Origin: Nitrospinota bacterium
GTDB lineage: Bacteria > Nitrospinota > Nitrospinia > Nitrospinales > VA-1
Length of the DNA: 56,412 nucleotides
Direction of reading: 5' to 3'
NCBI GenBank assembly: GCA_009873655.1
Contig: WAIB01000002.1
Location: 1 to 56,412, forward strand
Translations under genes and position numbers: made by a program
In this document: one piece after another, positions 8,588-18,562 of the stretch
Position numbering within the stretch: the first letter of the stretch is position 1
Layout of the letters: every line of letters begins with the position of its first letter
Notes under the pieces: model-generated
Told to the model about the DNA's origin: nothing
Database searches by the model: none
What the model saw: the letters and a program-made list of their open reading frames with translations, nothing else

Positions 8588-9238
8588 ATGTCAGTTTTAA
8601 CAGGAAAAATCAGGGAACCAAAAGGGAAATCGGCCGCACGGAAACTGAGGACTGATGAATGCGTCCCGGCGGTTTTATACGGGCTCAAAGACAATGTCAG
8701 TCTGTCTGTAAACCCAAAAGAACTAAACAAGCTGATTGAAGCAAAAGGGCGGAATGTGCTGATCGAACTGCAGGTCGAAGGCGATTCTGCTGAAAACAGA
8801 AACGTAGTTCTAAAAGAATTTCAAACTCATCCTCTTAAACAGGGCCTGGTCCATGTTGATTTTCTTGAAATCGATGTCACGAAAAAGATCAAGGTAAAAA
8901 TACCTGTTTTCCTGGTTGGTGCTTCTCCAGGGGAAAAACAGGGGGGCCGCGTAAATCACATTATTCGTGCATTGGAAATTGAAAGTCTGCCCAAAGATAT
9001 TCCGGAAAAACTGGAAGTGGATATGAGCGGGGTGGAATTGAACCAGATGATTCATGTTTCGGATTTGGATCTTGGGGAAGCGGTTACCATCTTGAATGAC
9101 CCTAACGAGGTGGTGGTCAATTGTCACCTCGAAAAAGTCAAAGAAGAAAAACCTGAAGGTGAAGAGGTTGAAGAAGGGGCGGAGGATGCGGCTCCCGCAG
9201 AATCTAAAGATGATGCCGGGAAGAAAGAGGACGGTTAA
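8588..9238 (+). CDS. rplY: 50S ribosomal protein L25 (CTC type)
   Basis: 5S rRNA-binding ribosomal protein of the long CTC form, 216 residues. The N-terminal L25 domain carries GKSAARKLRTDECVPAVLYG and VHVDFLEID, then the TL5-like C-terminal domain with the segment ALEIESLPKDIPEKLEVD. The last 30 residues are an acidic Glu/Ala/Asp tail common in this form. A GGAG precedes the ATG by six bases. It is followed by pth after eight bases, the usual rplY-pth pairing. Confidence 0.95.
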   Translation: MSVLTGKIREPKGKSAARKLRTDECVPAVLYGLKDNVSLSVNPKELNKLIEAKGRNVLIELQVEGDSAENRNVVLKEFQTHPLKQGLVHVDFLEIDVTKKIKVKIPVFLVGASPGEKQGGRVNHIIRALEIESLPKDIPEKLEVDMSGVELNQMIHVSDLDLGEAVTILNDPNEVVVNCHLEKVKEEKPEGEEVEEGAEDAAPAESKDDAGKKEDG

Positions 9239-9246
9239 AATTTACT

Positions 9247-9804
9247 GTGTTTTTGATCCTGGGCCTGGGCAATCCCGGGCCGCGTTATGAACTGACACGA
9301 CATAATGCGGGGTTTCTTGTACTGGAAAATCTCGCTGATAAATATAAAATCAAGCTGTCTCAACATAAGTATCGTTCCCTTTACGGAAAAGGGGAAATTG
9401 ATGGGCTTCCGGTTATTCTCGCAAAACCGATGACCTACATGAACGAAAGCGGAAAAGCAGTCAAAGCTCTGATTTCGGCTTTCAATCTTTCCCTGGAACA
9501 AATTCTGGTTACACATGATGACATTGACCTTCCGCTTGGAAAAATAAAAACCAAGTTCAAGGGAGGCGATGGAGGTCAATTGGGAATTAGATCGACCATT
9601 GAAACTTTGCGAAACCGGGAGTTTTGCCGGGTACGCATAGGGGTCGGCCGCCCTGAAAACAGAGAGGACATTGTTGATTATGTTTTGTCCCCTTTTGCTG
9701 AAGAAGAGTCAGGGCTGTTAAATGAAGTAATGGACAAAGCGGTGCATACAATAGAAGCGGCACTAATCGAACTCAATAAACGAAACAACCCTACGGAGGA
9801 TTAA
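9247..9804 (+). CDS. pth: Peptidyl-tRNA hydrolase, with altered substrate loop
   Basis: Releases peptides from peptidyl-tRNA. The 185 residues contain [18 protein letters not shown] with the catalytic His (TRHN), the [10 protein letters not shown] segment and [10 protein letters not shown] with the key Asp. It begins at a GTG at 9247 with only a distant purine run upstream. The segment that is usually GHNGL reads GQLGI here (near residue 115), losing the His and Asn that contact the tRNA substrate in E. coli Pth. The rest is canonical, so it is probably active; the change may be a lineage trait. Confidence 0.94.
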   Translation: MFLILGLGNPGPRYELTRHNAGFLVLENLADKYKIKLSQHKYRSLYGKGEIDGLPVILAKPMTYMNESGKAVKALISAFNLSLEQILVTHDDIDLPLGKIKTKFKGGDGGQLGIRSTIETLRNREFCRVRIGVGRPENREDIVDYVLSPFAEEESGLLNEVMDKAVHTIEAALIELNKRNNPTED

Positions 9805-9809
9805 AAAGA

Positions 9810-11885
9810 ATGTTATCGGAACACAAAGGAGAACTGGGCTTCATCGGTTTTGCCATGGTGGCATACCTGGTGATGGCTTCTTTTGACGCATCGCAAAATT
9901 TTGTATATTTGGCGGTCATTTTTGGATTTTTCGGACTCATCATTGCCTGGAAACTTTTTGAAGGTGTCGATGACGAATCGGCTGGAAATGAAAAAATGAC
10001 AGAAATCGCGGACGCCATCCATGAAGGAGCAATGGTATTTCTTTCAAGGGAATATAAAATCCTCGGATACTTCATTGGCGGAATTTTTCTGCTCCTGCTC
10101 TTTTTAATTTCCATGCAGAAAGGTTTATGGATCGGTTTCTGGACAGCGGTCTCCTATGCCGTTGGCGCAGCGTGTTCCATGTTGGCGGGCTTCTTTGGAA
10201 TGAACGCAGCGACTACCTCCGGCGTGCGCACCTCTCAAGCAGCTGTTGACGGGGGACAACCCAAGGCCCTTCTCGTCGCTTTCAACGGGGGAGCGGTAAT
10301 GGGTCTTTGCGTGGCGAGCCTGGGACTTGTTGGGGTTGGCGGATTGTTCCTCCTTTTCGGTCGTGGCGACTCGTTTAGTGTCATCAGTGGGTTCGCCATG
10401 GGCGCCAGTTCTATTGCGCTGTTCGCACGTGTGGGCGGTGGTATCTATACCAAAACGGCAGACGTCGGCTCTGACCTGGTGGGTAAGGTTGAAGCGGGCA
10501 TTCCCGAAGATGATCCACGCAACCCGGGTGTTATCGCTGATAATGTGGGTGACTGCGTAGGGGATACAGCAGGTCTGGGTGCGGATATTTTCGAATCTTA
10601 TTGCGGATCCATGATTGCCGCAATTGTTATAGGCGCAAGCATGACGACCCTGCGCTTTGAATACATGGCCCTCCCGATAATGATCGCCATGGTCGGTTTG
10701 ATCGCTTCCGTCATTGGTATCCGTGCGATGACAACCCTGGGAAGTATGGACCCTTCTGCGGCTTTGAGAAACTGTACTTTTATCAGCGCGGGCGCCATGT
10801 TGTTCGTGGCATTTTTCCTTATCAAGGTCATGGCGCTTCCATCCGGAGTGTTTATATCACTTCTGTTTGGTTGTCTGGCGGGTATTGGTATCGGTTTGAT
10901 CACCGAATACTACACCGCGAGCAAACCTGTTGTTCGAATAGCGGAATCAAGTAATACAGGTGTTGCTACAGTAATGATCACGGGTTTAGCAGTCGCCATG
11001 GAAAGTTGTGTTATTCCCATACTCATTATGGGTCTGACCATTTATGTGAGTGCGGAAACCGCCGGCCTTTATGGGGTTGCGCTTTCTGCAGTAGGTATGC
11101 TGGCAACAGTAGGTATCACCATGTCGGTAGATGCTTACGGTCCCATCGCCGATAACGCCGGTGGTATTTCCGAGATGGCCGGATTGGGACCAGACACCCG
11201 TAAAATTACCGATGGTCTGGACCAGGTAGGTAACACGACCGCGGCTATCGGAAAAGGGTTCGCGATTGGTTCCGCCGCTTTAACCGCGCTGGCTTTGTTC
11301 GCGGCGTTTACCCAGGCTGCGAACATCGAATCTATTGATATTACAAAAACAAATGTGGTGATCGGTATGTTCCTCGGCGGTGTGGTTCCCTTTTATGTTG
11401 CCGCTTTGACCATGACCTCCGTGGGTAATGCCGCCATGACCATGGTGGAAGAGATCCGCCGCCAATTCCGTGAAATCCCCGGATTGATGGAAGGCACGGG
11501 AAAACCCGATAGCGCACGTTGTATCGACATCAGTACCCAGGCCGCGTTAAAAGAAATGATCGCGCCGGGTCTGGTGGCTTTCATCACTCCACTCGTTGTA
11601 GGTTGGATGCTGGGTGCCGAGGCATTAGGTGGAATGTTAATGGGTGCAACTCTGGTCGGGGTTCTGCTGGCGTTGTTCATGTCGAACGGCGGTGGAGCCT
11701 GGGATAACGCTAAAAAACACGTGGAAGCCGGAAACCTGGGTGGAAAAGGTTCTGAAGCTCACCATGCGACGGTAGTTGGAGATACGGTAGGGGATCCGCT
11801 GAAAGATACCTCCGGTCCCGCCATGAACATCCTTATCAAACTGATGTCCATTGTTTCGCTGGTTATGGCACCGTTTTTTCTCTAA
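9810..11885 (+). CDS. hppA: Membrane-bound ion-pumping pyrophosphatase
   Basis: Couples hydrolysis of pyrophosphate to H+ or Na+ export. The 691 residues form about 16 membrane segments. The pyrophosphate and Mg-binding motifs are present: [20 protein letters not shown] near residue 220, [12 protein letters not shown] near 244, and the C-terminal [14 protein letters not shown]. In the motif [10 protein letters not shown] near residue 476 the position that distinguishes subtypes is Ala, the signature of K+-dependent enzymes; K+-independent H+ pumps have Lys. K+-dependent members pump either H+ or Na+, which cannot be decided here. ACGGAGGA precedes the ATG. A strong terminator follows. Confidence 0.96.
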   Translation: MLSEHKGELGFIGFAMVAYLVMASFDASQNFVYLAVIFGFFGLIIAWKLFEGVDDESAGNEKMTEIADAIHEGAMVFLSREYKILGYFIGGIFLLLLFLISMQKGLWIGFWTAVSYAVGAACSMLAGFFGMNAATTSGVRTSQAAVDGGQPKALLVAFNGGAVMGLCVASLGLVGVGGLFLLFGRGDSFSVISGFAMGASSIALFARVGGGIYTKTADVGSDLVGKVEAGIPEDDPRNPGVIADNVGDCVGDTAGLGADIFESYCGSMIAAIVIGASMTTLRFEYMALPIMIAMVGLIASVIGIRAMTTLGSMDPSAALRNCTFISAGAMLFVAFFLIKVMALPSGVFISLLFGCLAGIGIGLITEYYTASKPVVRIAESSNTGVATVMITGLAVAMESCVIPILIMGLTIYVSAETAGLYGVALSAVGMLATVGITMSVDAYGPIADNAGGISEMAGLGPDTRKITDGLDQVGNTTAAIGKGFAIGSAALTALALFAAFTQAANIESIDITKTNVVIGMFLGGVVPFYVAALTMTSVGNAAMTMVEEIRRQFREIPGLMEGTGKPDSARCIDISTQAALKEMIAPGLVAFITPLVVGWMLGAEALGGMLMGATLVGVLLALFMSNGGGAWDNAKKHVEAGNLGGKGSEAHHATVVGDTVGDPLKDTSGPAMNILIKLMSIVSLVMAPFFL

Positions 11886-11903
11886 TAGTTTTAATTTTCA
11901 TTC

Positions 11904-11940
11904 AAGGGATGGGGGAGTTTCCCCCATCCCTTTTTGTTTT
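11904..11940 (+). terminator. Strong rho-independent terminator after hppA
   Basis: Perfect 12-bp stem AAGGGATGGGGG (11904-11915) / CCCCCATCCCTT (11921-11932) with a five-base loop AGTTT, followed by TTTGTTTT. It ends the prs-rplY-pth-hppA transcript and overlaps a spurious upstream TTG that could otherwise be taken as the mqnA start. Confidence 0.9.
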
Positions 11941-11954
11941 CCGGGAGATGGTCC

Positions 11955-12764
11955 TTGTTGAAATTTGGCATCCACGATTTTATCAATGCCCAGCCGATTC
12001 TGGCTTCTTTGAGAGAAATGGGGGAGTGGATAAAACTGGATATCCATACGGATACCCCGGCCCGCCTCGCTGATCGATTGGGTTCCGGCGAATTGGACCT
12101 GGCCATGATCCCCGCAATTGAATATTTGAAACAGGCGGACCGCCTTCGCCTGTTGCCGGGAATTTCCATCGCGTCAAGGGACCAGGTTGGAACCGTTCTG
12201 CTGGTATCAAAATATTCCCTGAATGCAATTGAATCTTTGGCCATTGATAACCGGTCGCGCACTTCGGTAGCTTTATTGAAACTGATGTTTAAAGATGAAT
12301 TCCCGCCGGACTTGAAATGGGTGGTTTGCGATCCCAGTCCGGAAATAATGTTGCAGGAACATGATGCGGCACTCATCATTGGTGATCCTGCTTTAGGTTT
12401 TAAAAAAGAAGGAACGACCGTATACGATCTCAGCGAAGAATGGTATCAGAGAACCGGAAAAACTTTTGTCCATGCCGTGATAGCCGCCAGAGAAGGTGTT
12501 GAGATTGGAGAACGCATCGTTGAGATATTTCGTCTCGCAAAGCAGGAAGGGTTGATGAAAATAACCACGATTGCACGGGCTCAAGCCCGAAAAAAGGGTT
12601 TTCCCGAAAATTTGCTGATTGATTATCTTAAAAATAAAATTCGTTTCAATCTGGGAGTGGAAGAATTAGACGGGTTGGGTTATTTCCAATCCCTTTGCCA
12701 TTCAGCAGGATTGATCGAAAAAAAAATTCCCTTCGAATTCGCTTTCGATGAGGCAAATTCCTGA
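11955..12764 (+). CDS. mqnA: Chorismate dehydratase (futalosine menaquinone pathway)
   Basis: MqnA/MqnD-family periplasmic-binding-like fold, 269 residues, most like MqnA, which converts chorismate to 3-[(1-carboxyvinyl)oxy]benzoate. Seen are FGIHDFINAQPILASL at the N-terminus, ELDLAMIPAIEY, LLVSKYSLNAIESLAID and SRTSVALLKLM, all typical of MqnA. A longer frame begins at a TTG inside the terminator; GGGAG at 11943-11947 instead points to TTG at 11955 (or 11958). Menaquinone by this route suggests an anaerobic or microaerobic respiratory chain or such ancestry; the other mqn genes are not in the window. Confidence 0.88.
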   Translation: MLKFGIHDFINAQPILASLREMGEWIKLDIHTDTPARLADRLGSGELDLAMIPAIEYLKQADRLRLLPGISIASRDQVGTVLLVSKYSLNAIESLAIDNRSRTSVALLKLMFKDEFPPDLKWVVCDPSPEIMLQEHDAALIIGDPALGFKKEGTTVYDLSEEWYQRTGKTFVHAVIAAREGVEIGERIVEIFRLAKQEGLMKITTIARAQARKKGFPENLLIDYLKNKIRFNLGVEELDGLGYFQSLCHSAGLIEKKIPFEFAFDEANS

Positions 12765-12770
12765 GCGCGT

Positions 12771-13649
12771 TCATCCCAGTGATTTCAATAGAAAATCTTT
12801 TCCCTTGGTAAACCCTTCTCTAATCAGTTCCCCTATTTTTTTCAGGGTGGTTTCAACGAAGTCCAGATAGGCCTGAACCGCTTCGCTCCTTTCAGCCGGA
12901 TCTTCCGTCACCATCGTTTCTTCAATGGTTTCGGGTTTTGAAGAAGCCGCTGGAGCGGGTGCCATAACAGGTGGCGCAGATGGGGATTTCTCTTCTTCCG
13001 GTTTTTCTATTACAACCTCAGGTTCTTCTGTTTCAGCTTCGGGTATTTGGGTTTCCTCTTCGCGTACCGGGGTTTGAACTTCCGGTTTTTTTACCAAGGG
13101 TTCGTGCTCAGGCTCGACTTGTGTGGCATTACCGGAAATCTCGGCGGTGTCATTGGCAATTTCTTCATCGACCTCCGGTGCGGATACCACTTGAGAACCA
13201 CTGACATGGTCTTCAACCGGGGAACGCGTATTTTTAATTTCTTTTTCAATTGGGGGTGTTTCCACTTGCTTTTGGACCGGAGACTCGGGCGTTTCTTTTT
13301 CCACTTCTGAAACCCACTTTTTAGAATTTTGAGGGGCCGGTTGGGGTTTTAACCGGGCCAGTTGTTGTTCAAGGGGTTTTAACAGAGGTTCTATTTGCTC
13401 TCTGATCCGGGGTGGAATCTGGTCGGTGTAATAAAGGTAGCCGCTCCCACCTGTCAAAAGCAAAAGTATGAAAAGAAAAAACCCGCAGCCGCTTCCTTTT
13501 TTCTTTTCAGGGGGAAGCACTTCACCTTCCTGCTCTTCAAACTCGGGATCAGGGGGATCTTCGGAAACGGACGGTTCATCTGTTTCAGGAGGGGTTTCTT
13601 CCTGATCTTCTGGCTCTTCTGGTTTATCCGGCTGTTTGTTATCTTGCAT
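12771..13649 (-). CDS. Pro/Glu-rich single-pass membrane protein
   Basis: A 292-residue protein of unknown function. Residues 1-50 are acidic and Pro-rich, one hydrophobic span follows a Lys cluster at about residues 56-73 (GCGFFLFILLLLTG), and then comes a region rich in Pro, Glu, Val and Thr to about 250, and a short amphipathic helical C-terminus (FVETTLKKIGELI). The charge pattern suggests an N-terminus in the cytoplasm and a long disordered periplasmic stretch. It ends seven bases from convergent mqnA and lies downstream of hisG after a 101-base gap. Confidence 0.65.
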   Translation of the reverse strand: MQDNKQPDKPEEPEDQEETPPETDEPSVSEDPPDPEFEEQEGEVLPPEKKKGSGCGFFLFILLLLTGGSGYLYYTDQIPPRIREQIEPLLKPLEQQLARLKPQPAPQNSKKWVSEVEKETPESPVQKQVETPPIEKEIKNTRSPVEDHVSGSQVVSAPEVDEEIANDTAEISGNATQVEPEHEPLVKKPEVQTPVREEETQIPEAETEEPEVVIEKPEEEKSPSAPPVMAPAPAASSKPETIEETMVTEDPAERSEAVQAYLDFVETTLKKIGELIREGFTKGKDFLLKSLG

Positions 13650-13750
13650 AGAACGGCGAATAGATCGGTAATATTGGGAAGGATAATTTTTGTTTAACGC
13701 CTTTTCTTAACCGGATGAGTGTTTATCGATTGAGGCCGGCATCCTGCCGC

Positions 13751-14629
13751 CTAGTGGATTATTTTATTTAACGGATATTCAACGATATCTTCGGCCCCTG
13801 CTTTTTTAAGGTCGGGGACAATATCCCGCACCAGCTTTTCTTCCAGGATCACATTGATATCCACCCAATTGGGATCGCTCAATTCAGAAACAGTTGGTTT
13901 TTTACCCGGGGGTAAAATTTTAATGATTTCATCAAGTTTTTCTTTTGGAGCGTTGAGCATGAGCCCCACTCGACCGTTTGCGGCCATTGCCCCTTGCAGC
14001 ATCAAAATCAATCGATCCACTTTATTTCGTTTCCAGCTGTCTTGACTTGCCGCTTTGTTCATAATGAAGCGGGTTGTTGATTCCATTAATGTGTCGACAA
14101 TCCTCAGGTTGTTGGCTTTAAGAGAAGATCCCGTTTCTGTTACTTCAACAATGGCATCGACCAGCTTGGGAGCCTTGACTTCTGTGGCACCCCAGGAAAA
14201 CTCAACATTGGCCGTTACGCCATGATCTTTCAGCCAATCGGTTGTCAGGTTAACCACTTCGGTGGCGATTCGTTTTCCCTGAAGGTCTTTTACTTTTTGA
14301 ATTGAAGAGTCGTTTGGAACTGCCAGGACCCAACGCACGGGCCTGGCGGAAACTTTTGAATACACCAGTGGGGCTATTTCTTCAACATCGGCCCGGTTTT
14401 CCAAAATCCAGTCTTTTCCCGTAAGGCCCGCATCAAGAACTCCATTTTCCACATACCGGGCGATTTCCTGTGCGCGAATCAACATACATTCAATTTCATC
14501 ATCGTCGATGCTGGGAAAATAGGAACGGCTTTTGATTCTAATGTTATAACCTGCCCGGCCAAAAAGTTTTACGGTAGCCTCTTCCAGACTGCCTTTGGGA
14601 ATTCCCAGTTTTAATACATTACCACTCAT
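13751..14629 (-). CDS. hisG: ATP phosphoribosyltransferase, long form
   Basis: First enzyme of histidine synthesis, joining ATP and PRPP. The 292-residue length and the C-terminal part ([19 protein letters not shown] onward) show the long HisG with its own ACT-like regulatory domain for histidine feedback, so no HisZ is needed. Seen motifs are [10 protein letters not shown] at the N-terminus, [10 protein letters not shown] near residue 66, and [17 protein letters not shown] with the PRPP-binding loop near 163. It follows hisI by 54 bases on the same strand. Confidence 0.95.
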   Translation of the reverse strand: MSGNVLKLGIPKGSLEEATVKLFGRAGYNIRIKSRSYFPSIDDDEIECMLIRAQEIARYVENGVLDAGLTGKDWILENRADVEEIAPLVYSKVSARPVRWVLAVPNDSSIQKVKDLQGKRIATEVVNLTTDWLKDHGVTANVEFSWGATEVKAPKLVDAIVEVTETGSSLKANNLRIVDTLMESTTRFIMNKAASQDSWKRNKVDRLILMLQGAMAANGRVGLMLNAPKEKLDEIIKILPPGKKPTVSELSDPNWVDINVILEEKLVRDIVPDLKKAGAEDIVEYPLNKIIH

Positions 14630-14683
14630 GGGTTGATTTCTTTCTTGTTTGTTGGATTATAAATTAAGGACATCCGGAATTTT

Positions 14684-15055
14684 TTATTTTTTGTAAACTT
14701 TTTCCGGGTCGAAAACTTTCTCTTCTATTATTTTCACATCACCGTTGACTTTTCGGAAGAAGCAACTGGTATAACCCTTGTGGCAAGCCGCTTTACCTAC
14801 CTGTTCAACTTTGAGGAGTACGGTATCATCATCGCAATCTACAAATACTTCCTTTACAATCTGGACGTTGCCGCTTTCTTCCCCTTTCATCCATTGTTTG
14901 TCCCGCGACCGGCTATAGAACCACGCTTTTCCGGTTTCCAGGGTCTTTTCCCAGGCAATGGTATTCATGTAGGCGAGCATTAATACCTTCCCGGTCTCTG
15001 CATCCTGAATTATGGCCGGAACCAGCCCCCCCATTTTGTCGAAATCCAGTTTCAT
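14684..15055 (-). CDS. hisI: Phosphoribosyl-AMP cyclohydrolase
   Basis: Third step of histidine synthesis, opening the adenine ring of PR-AMP. The 123 residues contain LMLAYMN, the metal-ligand region [12 protein letters not shown] and the Cys/His segment [16 protein letters not shown]. It is the single-domain form without the HisE pyrophosphohydrolase. It starts the hisI-hisG pair; the other his genes are elsewhere. Confidence 0.95.
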   Translation of the reverse strand: MKLDFDKMGGLVPAIIQDAETGKVLMLAYMNTIAWEKTLETGKAWFYSRSRDKQWMKGEESGNVQIVKEVFVDCDDDTVLLKVEQVGKAACHKGYTSCFFRKVNGDVKIIEEKVFDPEKVYKK

Positions 15056-15345
15056 ACCTTTGCCCCTTTAGCTAAAGCGATTGACAAATTGTTCACTTTT
15101 TAGTTCCTTTGTTTTGAGTTCCTTTGGCTGATATCCCTCTTTTCCCTTGGCGGATACCCTCAAAAGCATTGAATGAAACTCTGAAATCTAAAATATAATT
15201 GATTTTCTGTCAACCTTATAATAGCCTGTTTGCAATCGAATTAGTTCTTTTTATTGGTTTTTTTTATCCTTTTTTATCACCGTTAAAGTGTTAATTTCAT
15301 AGTTTTTAAGGGTTAACGCTATTCAATTAAATATAAGGGGTCCAA
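15056..15345. other. Intergenic region between divergent hisI and LRR gene
   Basis: An AT-rich stretch of 290 bases with no frame worth calling. It should hold the promoters for hisI-hisG (left) and the LRR gene (right). No T-box-like or his-leader peptide was recognised. Confidence 0.4.
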
Positions 15346-15966
15346 ATGCCATCCATCACCCATTTTGAAATATATAAGCCCGCTGAACCCTGTAGTTTGA
15401 CAGGAGATAAATTACGCGAAACCATGGAAAAAGTCGTCGAAGAAAGCTTGAGCGAAGACGGTAAAGAGTTGAACTTGAAAGGTTATTGTGTCGGTCCCAA
15501 CGGAATGTCCATCATTACCCGCGATGATCGTGTTGCAAAAGTACGAAGACTGAATTTGGGAGGTAACCGCATCGGGGATGAGGGAGTCAAAATGCTTGCG
15601 GAATCGGACCTGTTTTCCAGGGTAAACTGGATAGAGCTGGGGGGCAATGACATAGGTCCCGAAGGGGTCCGCCATCTGATTCGATCCAAGGTTCTTAAAA
15701 AAGTAAAATCGCTCAACCTGTACCGGAACTATATTAAAAATGAAGGTGCTCTAATAATGGCGAAGGATAATGAATTAGAAAAACTGGAAGACCTGGATTT
15801 GGCGCAGAACGAAATTGGCGATGAAGGAATTCTGGCGCTGGCTTCTTCTAAAAAATTTCCTGAACTTGTCAGCATCGCATTAGATAATAATTTCGCCTCT
15901 ATTGAAGGAAAAGAAGAGGCAAAGGCAGGGACTAATTTTAAAAAACTTCAATCTTTAAACCTGTAA
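15346..15966 (+). CDS. Leucine-rich repeat protein
   Basis: A 206-residue protein with about five LRR units of the ribonuclease-inhibitor kind; repeats such as VRRLNLGGNRIGDEGVKML and LEDLDLAQNEIGDEGILAL show the LxLxxNxIGDEG pattern. There is no signal peptide or membrane segment, so it is likely cytoplasmic and a protein-binding module. AAGGGG lies before the ATG. It is followed by yqgE after eight bases. Its partner is unknown. Confidence 0.8.
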   Translation: MPSITHFEIYKPAEPCSLTGDKLRETMEKVVEESLSEDGKELNLKGYCVGPNGMSIITRDDRVAKVRRLNLGGNRIGDEGVKMLAESDLFSRVNWIELGGNDIGPEGVRHLIRSKVLKKVKSLNLYRNYIKNEGALIMAKDNELEKLEDLDLAQNEIGDEGILALASSKKFPELVSIALDNNFASIEGKEEAKAGTNFKKLQSLNL

Positions 15967-15974
15967 TTGCAACT

Positions 15975-16550
15975 ATGCCAGATCCATCCAATGCTGAATA
16001 TGGTAAAGGGTATTTCCTGATTGCCAACCCGGTCCTGCCCGATCCGAATTTTTCCCGGACGGTGGTTCTCTTGTGCAATCACGACAGCGAAGGTTCTTTT
16101 GGATTGGTTATAAACCGGACGGCGCCCATAAGTTCCAAAGAAGTATTTGCGGAAATGGGGATGTCCGGATTTTCTTCTGAAAAAATATATGTTGGCGGAC
16201 CCGTCTCCCCCTCGCAGGTATTTTATCTTTGTCGATCCGAAGAGCCGTTACCTGAACTGGAAACCATTTGCGAGGGAGTCTATCTGGGAATGAGTTGGGA
16301 ACTGTTGGATAATTTGATGACCCGCTTCAAAAACCCGGAAAAGAATATCCGGTTTTATCTGGGCTACTCGGGTTGGGGTGCGGGCCAACTGGCAGGAGAA
16401 ATGACCCGGCTTAGCTGGCTGACTTCCCAGGCTTGCAGTGAATATGTTTTCCAGGAAAATGAAGATGGCATCTGGGCAAATGTCGTTCGCTCGCTGGGTA
16501 AAGATTACGAATACCTGATCAATGCTCCCGTAAACCCTCAATGGAACTAG
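15975..16550 (+). CDS. YqgE/AlgH family protein (DUF179)
   Basis: A 191-residue cytoplasmic protein of the YqgE/AlgH family, widely conserved but of unclear biochemical role. Family features seen are GYFLIANPVLPDPNFSRTVV at the N-terminus, GSFGLVINR near residue 38, a central YVGGPV segment and the C-terminal YLGYSGWGAGQL. Its last ten bases overlap the next gene, so translation is probably coupled. Confidence 0.92.
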   Translation: MPDPSNAEYGKGYFLIANPVLPDPNFSRTVVLLCNHDSEGSFGLVINRTAPISSKEVFAEMGMSGFSSEKIYVGGPVSPSQVFYLCRSEEPLPELETICEGVYLGMSWELLDNLMTRFKNPEKNIRFYLGYSGWGAGQLAGEMTRLSWLTSQACSEYVFQENEDGIWANVVRSLGKDYEYLINAPVNPQWN

Positions 16551-17467
16551 GCACAACGTTGGACTCTTTGTATCAACCTCCTGCCAGCCAGCAGATATAC
16601 GAATCTTCCCCCTCACCTCAATATTGCGGGCTTCTTGTTGAAGAATATTTCGCCAGGCGTTTTCCCTACCAGTCCAAAAAAGATTGGATTACACAAATTA
16701 AAAATGGAGACATTTTAATAAACGGCCGGGTAGCGAGGACAGGTTATGTTCTGAAAGAAGGGGATCGAATTATTACCCACGCCGGTTTGCGTCAGGAACC
16801 TCCGGCGAATAGAAGTTTAAAAGTTGTTTATGAGGATTCCCATATAAGAGTATTTAATAAACCCGCTCCCATTCCTGTTCATCCGAGTGGACGTTATTTC
16901 CAAAACAGCATGACCGAAATTCTCAAGCAGTTGTATCCCCAGGAAATTCCCCGACCGGTACAAAGGCTGGATGCCACAACAACCGGTGTGATCGTTTTTG
17001 CCAGAACACGCCAGGCCGCAGCTGCGTTGATGAATGAGTTCAAGAGCCACCGGATAAAAAAGGAATATCTTGCCCTGGTCGAAGGGGAACCCGAAAAAGA
17101 AAAATTTTGCATCGATACACCGATCGGTGTTTTAAATGGATCACATAGAGGGGTGGGAGACCAGGCAAGGAACGCGAAACCGGCAAAAACGGAAGTGCAA
17201 TGGCTCGCCTCAAAAAACGGACGATCTCTATTAAAGATCAACCCTCTTTCGGGAAGAACCAATCAAATTCGGGTTCATCTTTCAAGTTGCGGGTTGCCCG
17301 TTTATAACGATTCTGTTTACGGACAGGGAAATGAAGTAAACCATTCATATGGGTTGCACGCCTGGAGTCTTGAATTCAAATTCTTTGACAGGGTCATGGG
17401 GTTCCAGGTGGAACCTCCATCGCATTTTCAATTTCTATTAGAAATGGCGGAAGATAAAAGAAAATGA
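16541..17467 (+). CDS. RluA-family RNA pseudouridine synthase
   Basis: Converts specific uridines in rRNA or tRNA to pseudouridine. The 308 residues comprise an N-terminal S4 RNA-binding domain (NGDILINGRVARTGYVLKEG) and the catalytic domain with the Asp motif VQRLDATTTG near residue 145, the conserved KEYLALVEG and the segment SGRTNQIRVHL. Target specificity (RluA, RluC, RluD) cannot be assigned. It overlaps yqgE by ten bases and dusB by four (ATGA), making a tight operon of RNA-modifying enzymes. Confidence 0.9.
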   Translation: MELGTTLDSLYQPPASQQIYESSPSPQYCGLLVEEYFARRFPYQSKKDWITQIKNGDILINGRVARTGYVLKEGDRIITHAGLRQEPPANRSLKVVYEDSHIRVFNKPAPIPVHPSGRYFQNSMTEILKQLYPQEIPRPVQRLDATTTGVIVFARTRQAAAALMNEFKSHRIKKEYLALVEGEPEKEKFCIDTPIGVLNGSHRGVGDQARNAKPAKTEVQWLASKNGRSLLKINPLSGRTNQIRVHLSSCGLPVYNDSVYGQGNEVNHSYGLHAWSLEFKFFDRVMGFQVEPPSHFQFLLEMAEDKRK

Positions 17468-18492
17468 ACTCCATTCCTGTTCGCGCATACGAAAACCAGG
17501 TCAAAGAAGGCCTCTTTGCCAGGGCCCGGAATGTTTTCTGGCTGGCGCCCATGGCGGGTATCACCGATGTTTGTTTCAGACAATTAATGGATGAAATGAA
17601 TGCAGGGGTTTTGATATCCGAACTGGTTTCCGCCAAGGGCCTCTTTTACAATTCAGAAAAAACCCGAAAAATGATGCGGGTGCATCCAAATGGAAAATCG
17701 ATTACGGGTATTCAGTTATTTGGTGAATCCGCAGAAGACATCATCCAGGCTTCTGAGTTGGTAGAGGCTACCGGAGCGGATTTCGTTGATATTAATCTGG
17801 GTTGCCCGGTCAAAAAAGTAGTTAAAAAAGGCTGCGGTGCGGCCCTTTTGCGCGACCCGGCTTATTTGGAAACATTCCTTTCAACAATTAAAAGGGGAAT
17901 ACGAATTCCACTCACTGTAAAAATGCGTACCGGTTGGAACGAAGAAGAGCTGACGATTCATGAATGTGTCCAGGCAGCCTACAATTCAGGATGCGAATGG
18001 GTAGCCATTCACGGGCGAACCCGGGCACAAGGCTATGAGGGAAAAGCGGATTGGAACCTGATTGCCGAGGTTAAAGCAAATGCAAAAATCCCTGTCATTG
18101 GTAATGGAGACATTCGCAATGCCGGGCAGGCGAGGAAAAGGCTGGCGGAATCAAAAGTCGACGCGGTCATGATAGGGCGTGGGGCTTTGCGTAACCCCGG
18201 AATTTTCAATGAATGTATTGGATCTAAAACAGAAACTTCCTGCCTGGATATCATCCGCCGCTACCAGAAAAGTTTGCAGGAATTTTACGACACGCGTTAT
18301 GCACTCATCATGCTCCGAAAATTTTCCGCCTGGCTTGCGTTCGGAAATCCGGGTGCCGCAAAATTCCGAAAAAGTATGTTTGAGTGCCTCACCTCCGCTG
18401 AGGTAATGGAAAAGGTGGAAGCGTTTTTCCAGAACGAAAAACCCCTCCCATTCAATGATAACGAAGAGTTTATGATGGGCGGTCACGGCTAG
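17464..18492 (+). CDS. dusB: tRNA-dihydrouridine synthase (DusB-like)
   Basis: FMN-dependent reduction of uridine to dihydrouridine in the tRNA D-loop. The 342 residues have the FMN/TIM-barrel start LAPMAGITDVCFRQL, the active-site Cys in DINLGCPVKKVVKKGCGAALLR near residue 115, VKMRTGWN, and the phosphate-binding VIGNGDIRN and MIGRGALRNPGIF. The motifs are those of the bacterial DusB group. ATG overlaps the previous stop (ATGA). Confidence 0.93.
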   Translation: MNSIPVRAYENQVKEGLFARARNVFWLAPMAGITDVCFRQLMDEMNAGVLISELVSAKGLFYNSEKTRKMMRVHPNGKSITGIQLFGESAEDIIQASELVEATGADFVDINLGCPVKKVVKKGCGAALLRDPAYLETFLSTIKRGIRIPLTVKMRTGWNEEELTIHECVQAAYNSGCEWVAIHGRTRAQGYEGKADWNLIAEVKANAKIPVIGNGDIRNAGQARKRLAESKVDAVMIGRGALRNPGIFNECIGSKTETSCLDIIRRYQKSLQEFYDTRYALIMLRKFSAWLAFGNPGAAKFRKSMFECLTSAEVMEKVEAFFQNEKPLPFNDNEEFMMGGHG

Positions 18493-18562
18493 CGGCGAAC
18501 CACTTGGCGTGGGGCCAATCAGTGAATACCCAACCACTCTCGGTAGTTTGTTGAAAAATTCT

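Noticed and set aside
12971..13697. Three frames opposite the Pro/Glu-rich membrane protein
   Set aside because: They are antisense images of the biased codons in the Pro/Glu-rich gene.
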